Positions 1-6,339 of a stretch of DNA of 8,187 bases are shown here, in pieces. The stretch comes from Polynucleobacter meluiroseus (GTDB taxonomy: Bacteria; Pseudomonadota; Gammaproteobacteria; Burkholderiales; Burkholderiaceae). Position 1 is the first letter of the stretch. The number at the start of each line of letters is the position of its first letter. The DNA is taken from the NCBI GenBank assembly GCA_945867755.1, contig CAMBJN010000058.1, positions 1-8,187 of the forward strand. Direction: 5' to 3'. Made by a program: the position numbers and the translations under genes. The notes below the pieces were generated by a model. The model was not told the DNA's origin. It made no database searches and saw only the letters and a program-made list of their open reading frames with translations.

Positions 1-563
1 CACAGCAGGCTCGTCGCTACACCATCATTCTCAATAAACCAGTTGGTTACATTTCTCATTTTGATGAAGATCGAGAGTACAAACCTGCAGCCACCCTGAT
101 CACGCCAGAAAATCAATTTGTGCATCAGTTATCAGCGAATCTTCCTGGCAAGTTCAATACCCGCGGTCTAGCACCTGCAGGTCGTTTGGATATCGATTCA
201 AGTGGCTTATTGGTGCTAACTCAAGATGGCCGCATTGCCAAATTATTGATTGGTGAAAACAGCCCCATTGAAAAAGAGTATTTGGTACGTGTTGAAGGCA
301 CTTTGACTGAAGAGGGTATGCGACTCCTCAATCACGGTTTAAAACTGGATGATGAAGCTCTGAAGCCGGCGAAAGTGAGTTGGCAGAATACCGATCAATT
401 GCGCTTTGTTTTGCGTGAAGGTAAAAAACGTCAAATCCGTCGCATGTGTGAGTTGGTTGGCTTAAAAGTGATTGGTCTAAAACGTATTCGCATTGGGCAA
501 ATTCCTTTGAGCAGTCTTCCTGTTGGCCAATGGCGACATCTTGGGCCGAATGAGCGGTTCTAG
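1..563 (+). CDS. rRNA pseudouridine synthase, RsuA/RluB/RluE/RluF family (5' end outside the window)
   Basis: This is the C-terminal part of an enzyme that isomerises a uridine to pseudouridine in ribosomal RNA in the cytoplasm. The frame is open from base 3 to the tag stop at 561-563, giving 186 visible residues; the start and the usual N-terminal S4 RNA-binding domain would lie to the left. Visible family signatures are the ILNKPVGY strand at about residues 9-16 of the fragment, the catalytic loop APAGRLDIDSSGLLVLT with the nucleophilic Asp at about residue 63, the KEYLVRVEG strand, and the KRQIRRMCE helix near the C terminus. The KEYLV and QIRRMCE wording is closest to RluF (23S rRNA U2604) as I remember it. 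However, the segment between NKPVG and GRLD is longer than in E. coli RluF, so I do not assign a subfamily or target. The GTG at 120 is an internal Val codon, not the start. A hairpin follows the stop directly. Confidence 0.9.
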   Translation, partial: QQARRYTIILNKPVGYISHFDEDREYKPAATLITPENQFVHQLSANLPGKFNTRGLAPAGRLDIDSSGLLVLTQDGRIAKLLIGENSPIEKEYLVRVEGTLTEEGMRLLNHGLKLDDEALKPAKVSWQNTDQLRFVLREGKKRQIRRMCELVGLKVIGLKRIRIGQIPLSSLPVGQWRHLGPNERF

Positions 564-566
564 ATA

Positions 567-600
567 GTTGCCCCAAGCAAATAGATCGGGCAACCCCCTC
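567..600 (+). terminator. possible terminator after the pseudouridine synthase gene
   Basis: A perfect 7-bp stem, GTTGCCC (567-573) and GGGCAAC (588-594), with a 14-nt loop, begins four bases after the stop codon. The tract that follows is C- and T-rich rather than a clean T run, so termination may be weak. A longer T-rich stretch lies further on at about 612-650. The position fits the end of the upstream transcript; efficiency is uncertain. Confidence 0.45.
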
Positions 601-671
601 TTACTCCTTCCCCTTTTTTAAGTTTTTGCCTCAATTAAGAGCTTTTTTTGCTCACAATCTGAAATACCCCT

Positions 672-704
672 AGCCAAAAGATTGGCTTAACGGGCAAAAA
701 GCCC
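672..704. other. two small consecutive dyads upstream of yegQ
   Basis: AGCCAA (672-677) and TTGGCT (682-687) form a 6-bp stem around the tetraloop AAGA. GGGC (692-695) and GCCC (701-704) form a 4-bp stem around five A residues. Both lie just upstream of the putative yegQ -10 hexamer. If the yegQ message is leaderless they would not be in its mRNA and would be DNA-level dyads or chance. If transcription starts further upstream they would fold in its leader. No function is claimed. Confidence 0.35.
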
Positions 705-714
705 TGAAAACGCC

Positions 715-720
715 TAAAAT
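715..720 (+). promoter_or_regulatory. putative -10 element of yegQ
   Basis: TAAAAT differs from the TATAAT consensus at one position. It ends seven bases before the yegQ ATG, so initiation at the usual distance would fall at or one base before the start codon. No recognisable -35 hexamer lies 16-18 bp upstream and no TG extended -10 is present, so the assignment rests on this hexamer, its position and the absence of a ribosome binding site. Confidence 0.4.
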
Positions 721-727
721 ACGGGCT

Positions 728-2029
728 ATGAAAACACCTGAACTTTTATCCCCTGCTGGTAGCCTGACCATGCTCAACACCGCCTTCGAATTTGGTGCGA
801 CGGCCGTTTATGCTGGCCAGCCAAGATATTCCTTGCGCGTTCGCAACAATGACTTCGGCAATATTGAAGTTTTGCGCGAAGGCATCGAGACAGCTCATGC
901 TCAAGGCAAGAACTTTTACCTGGTTTCAAACATCTTCCCGCATGGCGGAAAAACCCGCACCTATGTCAAAGACATGGAGCCTGTGATTGCACTGAAGCCA
1001 GATGCATTGATCATGTCAGATCCTGGTTTGATCATGTTGGCCAGAGAAAATTGGCCAGATATGCCGATCCATTTATCAGTTCAAGCCAACACAGTGAACG
1101 GTCAGGCTGCAAGGTTTTGGCGTTCAGTGGGTGTTAGCCGAGTGATTCTCTCAAGAGAGTTATCTCTTGATGAAATCGAAGCGGTGCGTCAAGACTGCCC
1201 AGAAATGGAAGTCGAGGTATTTATTCACGGTGCTTTGTGTATTGCTTACTCGGGCCGCTGCTTACTGTCTGGTTACTTCAACCATCGTGATCCTAATCAA
1301 GGCACATGCACTAACTCATGCCGCTGGGACTACAAAGTAGCCAAAGCCAGTGAAGACGCTACGGGCGACATCTATCTTCTAGAAGAAGGTAATCGCCCAG
1401 GAGAGTGGATGCCAATTGAAGAAGACATGCACGGCACTTACATCTTGAACTCAAAAGATTTGCGCGCGATTGAACACGTTCAACGCCTCACTGAAATGGG
1501 CATTGATTCTTTCAAGATTGAAGGCAGAACCAAATCTCCTTACTACGTGGCAAGAACAGCTCAAGCCTACCGCTCTGCGATTGATGATGCTGTGGCTGGT
1601 CGACCATTCAATCCAGTATTGATGGGTCACCTAGAAGGTTTGGCCAATCGCGGGTACACAGATGGTTTCTATGTCCGCCACCCTGACAAAGATCAACAAA
1701 ATTATTTGCGCGGTTTCTCACTTTCAGGTCGCAGTCTTTATGTTGGTAATGTGATTGACGTTGACAATGAAAAACAATTGGTCAAGATTGAAGTCAAGAA
1801 CCGCTTCTCAGTTGGCGATAAATTAGAAATCATTCAACCAAGTGGTAACACTGATTTTGTCATTGAAGAAATTTTCAGCCAAAAAGGCGAGCCGATGCGT
1901 GTTGTGCCTGGCGCAGGTTACACAGTCTGGGCAAAACTTCCAATGAACAGCAACGGTGCTTTCATTGCACGTTATGTTGAGCAAGAAAACGCAACAAAGA
2001 TTGAACAAATTCCAATCATGGAAGCTTGA
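728..2029 (+). CDS. yegQ: U32-family tRNA 5-hydroxyuridine modification protein YegQ (TrhP)
   Basis: The protein is very similar to E. coli YegQ/TrhP, which takes part in prephenate-dependent hydroxylation of wobble uridine 34 (ho5U) in tRNAs. It has 433 residues; E. coli YegQ is about 20 longer, mostly because of a longer segment after the cysteine motif. The N-terminal half is the U32 barrel (PELLSPAGS at 4-12, VYAGQPRYSLRVRN at 27-40, SDPGLIML at 97-104, HLSVQAN at 115-121). The U32 signature runs from E163 to about G182. Four cysteines, C171, C178, C194 and C198, are placed as expected for the iron-sulfur cluster seen in related U32 proteins. FKIEGRTKSPYYVA lies at 262-275. The C-terminal beta-rich domain (about 335-415) matches the family. 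The ATG is fixed by alignment from residue 1 to E. coli YegQ. No Shine-Dalgarno precedes it. The gene appears monocistronic and ends at a strong terminator shared with the opposing unit. Confidence 0.95.
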   Translation: MKTPELLSPAGSLTMLNTAFEFGATAVYAGQPRYSLRVRNNDFGNIEVLREGIETAHAQGKNFYLVSNIFPHGGKTRTYVKDMEPVIALKPDALIMSDPGLIMLARENWPDMPIHLSVQANTVNGQAARFWRSVGVSRVILSRELSLDEIEAVRQDCPEMEVEVFIHGALCIAYSGRCLLSGYFNHRDPNQGTCTNSCRWDYKVAKASEDATGDIYLLEEGNRPGEWMPIEEDMHGTYILNSKDLRAIEHVQRLTEMGIDSFKIEGRTKSPYYVARTAQAYRSAIDDAVAGRPFNPVLMGHLEGLANRGYTDGFYVRHPDKDQQNYLRGFSLSGRSLYVGNVIDVDNEKQLVKIEVKNRFSVGDKLEIIQPSGNTDFVIEEIFSQKGEPMRVVPGAGYTVWAKLPMNSNGAFIARYVEQENATKIEQIPIMEA

Positions 2030-2060
2030 TCAATCATTGATTGGCGTTCTTAAAAAGTTA

Positions 2061-2095
2061 AAGGGGCTTAATTAAGCCCCTTTTCTTTTCTTTTC
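2061..2095. terminator. strong, probably bidirectional terminator between yegQ and the ABM gene
   Basis: AAGGGGCTT (2061-2069) and AAGCCCCTT (2074-2082) pair perfectly around an AATT loop; the whole 22-base block is a perfect palindrome. On the plus strand a TTTTCTTTTC tract follows directly, the form of an intrinsic terminator for yegQ. On the minus strand the stem is followed by AACTTTTTAAG, so it can also stop the crcB-ABM transcript. It lies between two convergent genes, where a shared terminator is expected. Confidence 0.9.
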
Positions 2096-2144
2096 TTTAC
2101 TTCCCCTGACCTTAAAGCAAGACCAGAAATCTCATGAACAATTC

Positions 2145-2444
2145 TTAAGACTTGTGTGCCAAGGTGAAATGTTCAACATTGGGTGGGTTCAAGAAGAATG
2201 GCCCCACATGACCTCTCCAACGAGTGAAAGCCTCTGACTCTCTGAAATCAACAGTGTGATTTTCAAGCGTTGTCCAGTAAATCATCAAAATATAACGGCC
2301 TGGCTTTTCAACACCAGCATTTAACTTATAACCACAAAATCCTTTAGCTGGAGCAATCGCATCAGTAATACCTGCTGCCACTGCTTTTTCAAAATCAGCT
2401 TTTTTAGCTGGGTCAATGCTGATGTCAACAATTTCTAAAATCAT
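2145..2444 (-). CDS. small ABM-fold (antibiotic biosynthesis monooxygenase-like) protein
   Basis: A 99-residue cytoplasmic protein with no signal peptide or membrane segment. It looks like a dimeric alpha+beta barrel protein of the ABM superfamily: a first strand MILEIVDISI, a helix with DPAKKADFEKAVAAG (11-25), a strand around GYKLNAGVEKPGRYILMIYW (38-57), then WTTLENHTVDFRESEAF (57-73), and a final VEHF strand (90-93). The pattern W-x3-E-x-H-x4-FR-x-S followed by a C-terminal EHF is common in this family. Members range from quinone-forming monooxygenases and haem-degrading enzymes to proteins of unknown role, and the sequence does not decide between them. The start is supported by AAGGAC (2451-2456 on the complement) six bases upstream. 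It follows crcB by 30 bases on the same strand, so the two are probably cotranscribed. A functional link to fluoride export is not evident. Confidence 0.8.
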   Translation of the reverse strand: MILEIVDISIDPAKKADFEKAVAAGITDAIAPAKGFCGYKLNAGVEKPGRYILMIYWTTLENHTVDFRESEAFTRWRGHVGPFFLNPPNVEHFTLAHKS

Positions 2445-2474
2445 GCTTGTGTCCTTAGAGTTTTATAAAAAATA

Positions 2475-2852
2475 TTACTTAAACCAATGGTAGCTAGCAA
2501 TGCCCAAAATGGTCAGAGCTAAGGAACCTAATAGATGAAGAGCAACAGTCGCAAATGCGCGAACATAAGCTCCTGATTGCAAAATAGCCACAACTTCAGC
2601 GCTGAAGGCTGAGAAGGTGGTCAAGCCGCCTAAAAAACCAGTGATCAAAAACAATTTCCATTCAGCCGACATTCCTGCATGAGCCTCTAGGAGACTCATC
2701 AAGAGTCCAACCAGGTAGGCGCCTATCAAGTTAGCTGCCAAAGTACCTAATGGCATAGTCGCCCAAACAGCGTTCAATCCCAAACTCAATAGCCAGCGCA
2801 ACACTGCTCCCAATGAAGCTCCTGCACTAATGGCCAAAATGGATGAAAGCAT
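2475..2852 (-). CDS. crcB: fluoride ion channel CrcB/FluC
   Basis: CrcB/Fluc proteins are small dual-topology dimeric inner-membrane channels that let toxic fluoride out of the cell. This one has the usual length, 125 residues, and four hydrophobic segments (about 3-25, 32-55, 66-92 and 98-121). All family motifs are present: GASLGAVLR at 11-19, PLGTLAANLIGAYLVG at 34-49 with the pore Asn N41, and GFLGGLTTFSAF at 72-83 with F80 and F83, which correspond to the phenylalanines lining the fluoride path; the TTFS segment forms the central sodium site in characterised homologues. A single gene is present, as expected for a homodimer. AAAGG (2858-2862 on the complement) sits five bases before the ATG. 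The predicted promoter leaves a leader of only about 37 nt, too short for the crcB-motif fluoride riboswitch. The ABM gene lies directly downstream, 30 bases away. Confidence 0.95.
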   Translation of the reverse strand: MLSSILAISAGASLGAVLRWLLSLGLNAVWATMPLGTLAANLIGAYLVGLLMSLLEAHAGMSAEWKLFLITGFLGGLTTFSAFSAEVVAILQSGAYVRAFATVALHLLGSLALTILGIASYHWFK

Positions 2853-2895
2853 TAATACCTTTGAATATCTATAGACTGATCTTCTGAATACCTAA

Positions 2896-2924
2896 ATCTT
2901 ACTCTGAGACACCCCTATATTCAA
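2896..2924 (-). promoter_or_regulatory. predicted sigma70-type promoter of crcB
   Basis: Reading the minus strand, TTGAAT (complement of 2919-2924) is followed after exactly 17 bp by TAAGAT (complement of 2896-2901). Each hexamer matches its consensus at four of six positions and the spacing is ideal. Transcription would begin near 2889, about 37 bases before the crcB ATG. The -35 and part of the spacer lie inside the dyad at 2912-2932. Confidence 0.5.
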
Positions 2925-2932
2925 AATAGGGG
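2912..2932. promoter_or_regulatory. perfect 7-7-7 dyad in the crcB/LOG divergent region, candidate operator
   Basis: CCCCTAT (2912-2918) and ATAGGGG (2926-2932) are exact inverted copies separated by seven bases, ATTCAAA. The loop holds the predicted -35 of crcB (minus strand) and overlaps a -35-like hexamer of the LOG gene (plus strand). A protein bound to the dyad would cover both. As RNA it could also form a hairpin, but no T tract follows on either strand, so it does not look like a terminator. Confidence 0.45.
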
Positions 2933-2949
2933 AAGAAGTGGATTATGCT
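2920..2949 (+). promoter_or_regulatory. possible promoter of the LOG-MBL unit
   Basis: TTCAAA (2920-2925) and TATGCT (2944-2949), 18 bp apart, each match the sigma70 consensus at four of six positions. The distance from the -10 to the ATG at 2956 is such that the transcript would start at the ATG. A different -10-like hexamer, TATATT at 2916-2921, has no good -35 partner. The call is weak because both hexamers are degenerate. Confidence 0.3.
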
Positions 2950-2955
2950 TGAGGC

Positions 2956-3507
2956 ATGAAGAAAAACATTTGTATATTTTGCGGCTCACGCGACGGTAAT
3001 AATTTAGACATGATTGCTAAAACTGCCGAAATTGGCAGAGAGCTCAGTTATGCAGGATTTGGCATAGTCTTTGGTGGGGGTCGCTTAGGCCTGATGGGAG
3101 CGGTTGCTAAAGCGGCCATAGAAGCAAATGGCTCAGTGATTGGCATCATTCCAAAAGGACTGACTTCGCGTGAACCCATCCAACAGCAACTCACCGAATT
3201 ATTTGTGGTCGATGACATCATCGAAAGAAAACGTTTGATGATGGAAAAATCAGATGCTTTTTTAATTTTGCCGGGCGGCCTTGGAACACTTGATGAGTTA
3301 TTCGAAGTTTGGACGGGTCTTCAGGTTGGGGCACACACCAAACCAATCATCATTGCCAACTGGGGTAACTATTACGACCAATTACTGTCTTTCTTAAAAC
3401 AGGCAGACGAACATGGGTTTTTAAATGGTGATCACCTAAAAGGCGCCGCAGTCATCAATGATATTGATGCAATCGTAACAACTCTCAAGAAATCATTGGG
3501 CAATTAA
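2956..3507 (+). CDS. LOG-family protein (TIGR00730), nucleoside 5'-monophosphate phosphoribohydrolase-like
   Basis: A Rossmann-fold protein of 183 residues of the LOG ('lonely guy') family, which hydrolyses cytokinin riboside monophosphates or ordinary nucleoside monophosphates to free base and ribose 5-phosphate. It shows the opening strand ICIFCGS (5-11), GGGRLGLMG (40-48), the ERKRLMM helix with R91 and R93 (90-96), and the diagnostic PGGLGTLDE (106-114), whose Thr/Glu residues shape the active site. Length and motif spacing are normal for short bacterial LOG proteins. In bacteria that make no cytokinin the role is probably AMP or other nucleotide turnover; the substrate cannot be read from the sequence. 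The ATG is fixed by the conserved first strand. GAGG at 2951-2954 is only one base from the ATG, too close for a normal Shine-Dalgarno. A metallo-beta-lactamase gene follows after 24 bases, probably in the same transcript. Confidence 0.93.
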   Translation: MKKNICIFCGSRDGNNLDMIAKTAEIGRELSYAGFGIVFGGGRLGLMGAVAKAAIEANGSVIGIIPKGLTSREPIQQQLTELFVVDDIIERKRLMMEKSDAFLILPGGLGTLDELFEVWTGLQVGAHTKPIIIANWGNYYDQLLSFLKQADEHGFLNGDHLKGAAVINDIDAIVTTLKKSLGN

Positions 3508-3531
3508 GTCAAACAGGCCATAGGGAAATTA

Positions 3532-4944
3532 ATGCATATCAAGTTTTTTGGAGCAGCTGGAGAAGTCACTGGATCTCGTCATTATTTAGAGGGCGTGATC
3601 AAGGGAAGGAAGTTTTGTCTGATGATTGACTACGGAATGTTTCAGGGCGGCAGAGATGCAGACGAAAAGAACCTAGAGGACCTTCCCTTTAATCCAGCAG
3701 ATCTAGACTTCGTAATCTTGACCCACGCACACATTGACCACAGTGGTTTACTGCCCCGACTTTGCGCTCAAGGATTCAAGGGCGCGATTTATTGCACCAA
3801 GGCCACCAAAGCCCTGTTAAATATTCTTTTACTCGACAGTGCTCATATTCAAGAAAGTGATTTTTCGCGAGCTGAGAGAAAACAAAAATTAGGTAAATGG
3901 CGCGGAGATTTACCACAAGTTTTATACAGCGTGAAACAAGCGACTGAATGTCTCTCCCAACTAAAAGCTTATGACTATGGGCAAGTATTTGAGCCGATTG
4001 ATGGCATTCAAGCCCACTTCAGAAATGCAGGCCATATTTTGGGCTCAGCCATCGCGGTAATTGATATTGAGCAAGAAGATAAAAAGAAACGTATTGTGGT
4101 TTCAGGGGATTTGGGCATGTATGGACAGCCCTTGATGCCAGATCCTGACTTGATTGAATCGGCTGATATCTTATTGGTCGAATCAACTTATGGCGATCGA
4201 TTACATCGCACTTTGGATGACACCAAAGATGAGTTAGTGACAGTCATCTCTGAAACTATGAAACACGGTGGCAATATTGTGATGCCGGCATTTGCCGTGG
4301 GTCGCGCCCAAGAAATACTCTTGATGTTGATTGAACTGGTTCGCCAAAAGCGCTTACCTCACCTCAATATTTGGCTTGATTCTCCAATGGCCACCGCAGC
4401 CACGCATCTCACTGAAAAGTATTTCGATGATTTAGATGAAGAAGCTCAGGGCACCTTGGAGTGGTTTGCAAAAAATCATCGGGCGGTTGATCTTAAATTT
4501 GTGGCCGACGCAGAAGAGTCAAAAGCCTTGAATCGAATCAAAGGTGGTGCGATCATTATTTCTGCCAGTGGCATGTGTGAGGCAGGCAGAGTGGTTCACC
4601 ACTTGAATTGGAATTTGCCGCACAGTCAAAATGCCATCATCATCACGGGGTTTCAGGCGATGGGAACCTTGGGCAGACGCTTGGTTGACAAAGTAAATCC
4701 TGTGAAAGTACTTGGCAAAGAACTGTTTGTCAAAGCCTCTGTGCACACCATCGGCGGCTTATCAGCTCATGCGGATCAAGCAGGTCTGTTGAGATGGCTC
4801 AAAGGATTCAAGTCTGCCCCAGGCAAAGTGTTTGTGATTCATGGTGAATCACACGTAAGTTCAAGTTTCGCAGAAGCGATCAAGCAAGAACTACATTGGA
4901 AAAATGTGATCGTTCCTCAAAAAGGCGATCTATTTCCGATCTAG
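3532..4944 (+). CDS. beta-CASP metallo-beta-lactamase fold protein, predicted RNase
   Basis: A 470-residue soluble protein of the CPSF/Ysh1-like beta-CASP family, whose bacterial members such as Thermus TTHA0252 act as ribonucleases with two zinc ions. The metal-binding set is complete: HAHIDH at 65-70 (H65, H67, D69, H70), H168 in AGHILGSA, D193 in SGDLG, and H413 in LSAHAD. The beta-CASP region is marked by LLVESTYGDR (214-223, motif A acid E217), MPAFAVGRAQE (251-261), LDSPMA (282-287), and SGMCEAGRVVHHL (346-358) with the motif B His at 356 or 357; GFQAMGTLGRRL (373-384) precedes the C-terminal RMMBL segment. Length is typical. The start MHIKFFGAAGEVTGS matches the usual N terminus and AGGGA (3522-3526) lies five bases upstream. 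It probably shares a transcript with the LOG gene. The stop overlaps that of the opposing flavoprotein gene. RNA substrate and endo- or exonuclease mode cannot be told. Confidence 0.93.
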   Translation: MHIKFFGAAGEVTGSRHYLEGVIKGRKFCLMIDYGMFQGGRDADEKNLEDLPFNPADLDFVILTHAHIDHSGLLPRLCAQGFKGAIYCTKATKALLNILLLDSAHIQESDFSRAERKQKLGKWRGDLPQVLYSVKQATECLSQLKAYDYGQVFEPIDGIQAHFRNAGHILGSAIAVIDIEQEDKKKRIVVSGDLGMYGQPLMPDPDLIESADILLVESTYGDRLHRTLDDTKDELVTVISETMKHGGNIVMPAFAVGRAQEILLMLIELVRQKRLPHLNIWLDSPMATAATHLTEKYFDDLDEEAQGTLEWFAKNHRAVDLKFVADAEESKALNRIKGGAIIISASGMCEAGRVVHHLNWNLPHSQNAIIITGFQAMGTLGRRLVDKVNPVKVLGKELFVKASVHTIGGLSAHADQAGLLRWLKGFKSAPGKVFVIHGESHVSSSFAEAIKQELHWKNVIVPQKGDLFPI

Positions 4945-4958
4945 CGTTGATTCGCTAG
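4941..4958. repeat. short inverted repeat at the convergent stop codons
   Basis: CTAGCG (4941-4946) and CGCTAG (4953-4958) are perfect 6-bp inverted copies with a 6-base loop, TTGATT. The first arm contains both interlocked stop codons (CTAG). It could help end the MBL transcript, but no T tract follows on the plus strand, and most of it is coding for the flavoprotein C terminus on the minus strand. Terminator activity is doubtful. Confidence 0.35.
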
Positions 4959-6191
4959 TGAATGTGCGCACACAAAGCCACTGGCCCATGCCCATTGAAA
5001 ATTGTGCCCGCCTAAATGTCCGGTCACATCAATGCACTCTCCAATGAAATACAAACCAGGATTGTCTTTGGACATCATGGTTTGACCATCTAAAGCTTTT
5101 GTATCAACTCCGCCCAACATCACTTCAGCTTTCTTCCAACCTAAAGTGCCTGCCGGCTTCACTGCCCAATTGGTTAAGAGATCTTTCAAAGCTTGACGAT
5201 CTTTTTTACCAACTTCAGCCCACTTGCGTCCCATCAAATTCTTTTGCTCAGCAAATGCTTTGGCCAAGCGTTGCGGCAAAACACTGCCTAGAATGTTTTC
5301 AGTGAGTTTTAAACGGTTGGCATCATCGTCAAAAAGTTCATCAATATCAACATCGTTACACCAGTTGATATGAATGGCCTCTCCTTCATGCCAATAACTG
5401 CTGCCTTGTAAGATGGCTGGGCCTGATAAACCTTTGTGGGTGAGCAATAAATCCTCATCGAACTGGCATGTTCCATAGCGCTGAGACTTTGCTCCAGACT
5501 TCACTTTCACAGGAACGCTCAAGCCCGATAATTCACTCAAATTAGAAAACTCATCAGATGTGAAGGACAAAGGTACCAGCGCAGGCCGGACGTTCACTAC
5601 CGGTATATTGAATTGCTTTGCTACATCAAGAGCGTAGTCAGTGGCACCAATGGCTGGCACAGGTAATCCTCCTGTGGCCATCACAACAGCTTTGGCTTTT
5701 TCAATGCCAGCATCTGTTTCAACCGTCCATGAATAACTATCTTCAGTTACACCTGCTGGATCATCTATTTTTTTTATGTCAGTCACTGTGACTGGGTTCC
5801 TGATGACCACGCCACCCTTTTTACATTCTTCAAATAAAAGATCGATGATTTGTTTAGCAGATACATCGCAAAACAATTGGCCTTTGTGCTTTTCATGAAA
5901 TGGGATGTTGTAGCTTTTAACTAATTCTATGAAATCACTGGCTTTGTATCTGGATAAAGCACTTTTGACAAAATTAGGATTCATAGAAAGAAAGTTGGCC
6001 GGGGAGCTATTCACATTGGTGAAGTTACATCTGCCACCACCACTGATTCTGATTTTTTCACCCAAAACTTCTGCGTGGTCTAAAACCAGAACTTTCTGCC
6101 CTAATTGACCAGCCACGCCCGCACAAAATAAACCAGCCGCACCACCGCCAACAACAATGGCATCCCAATTATTTACTTGCTCGACTGACAT
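4941..6191 (-). CDS. BaiN/HI0933-family NAD(P)/FAD-dependent oxidoreductase (YhiN-like)
   Basis: A 416-residue soluble flavoprotein of the HI0933/YhiN family; the name BaiN comes from a proposed bile-acid role in clostridia that does not apply to most bacterial homologues, so the substrate here is unknown. The FAD-binding Rossmann fingerprint is AIVVGGGAAGLFCA (11-24). The family-specific GEKIRISGGGRCNFTN lies at 44-59. ATGG at 172-175 is the second FAD contact, LLLTHKGLSGPAIL at 248-261, and the C-terminal GGVDTKALDGQTM (360-372) followed by GLYFIGECIDVTGHLGGHNFQ (379-399) closes the FAD site. Length is normal and no frame break is seen. The start is placed just before the first strand; only a weak purine stretch (AAAGAAA) lies upstream. 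It is divergent from ilvD and converges tail to tail with the MBL gene with a 4-base overlap. Apparently monocistronic. Confidence 0.92.
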   Translation of the reverse strand: MSVEQVNNWDAIVVGGGAAGLFCAGVAGQLGQKVLVLDHAEVLGEKIRISGGGRCNFTNVNSSPANFLSMNPNFVKSALSRYKASDFIELVKSYNIPFHEKHKGQLFCDVSAKQIIDLLFEECKKGGVVIRNPVTVTDIKKIDDPAGVTEDSYSWTVETDAGIEKAKAVVMATGGLPVPAIGATDYALDVAKQFNIPVVNVRPALVPLSFTSDEFSNLSELSGLSVPVKVKSGAKSQRYGTCQFDEDLLLTHKGLSGPAILQGSSYWHEGEAIHINWCNDVDIDELFDDDANRLKLTENILGSVLPQRLAKAFAEQKNLMGRKWAEVGKKDRQALKDLLTNWAVKPAGTLGWKKAEVMLGGVDTKALDGQTMMSKDNPGLYFIGECIDVTGHLGGHNFQWAWASGFVCAHSLANQR

Positions 6192-6339
6192 TCATTTCTT
6201 TCTGTTTTTTGTGGCTAATCTTGATTAATGGACTCAACTTTACCCTGTATTTTGAAGGCTTTATCCCTTTAACGTGAGTTCAGTCTAGAAAAAAGGCAAA
6301 ATAGCGGTTTACACACAAAATTGCTAAAAATTAGCCCTT

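Noticed and set aside
639..653. GAGC-T7-GCTC as a terminator hairpin before yegQ
   Set aside because: The stem is only 4 bp with the T run in the loop instead of after the stem, which is not the form of an intrinsic terminator.
2956..4944. LOG plus metallo-beta-lactamase genes as a possible defence island
   Set aside because: SLOG-related and MBL-fold domains do occur in defence systems, but these are full-length stand-alone housekeeping types with complete catalytic motifs, and no effector, sensor, mobile element or compositional shift accompanies them.
4963..4972. Perfect 10-bp palindrome TGTGCGCACA
   Set aside because: It is inside the flavoprotein coding sequence near its C terminus (codons for VCAHS), with no partner sites nearby; chance is the simplest explanation.
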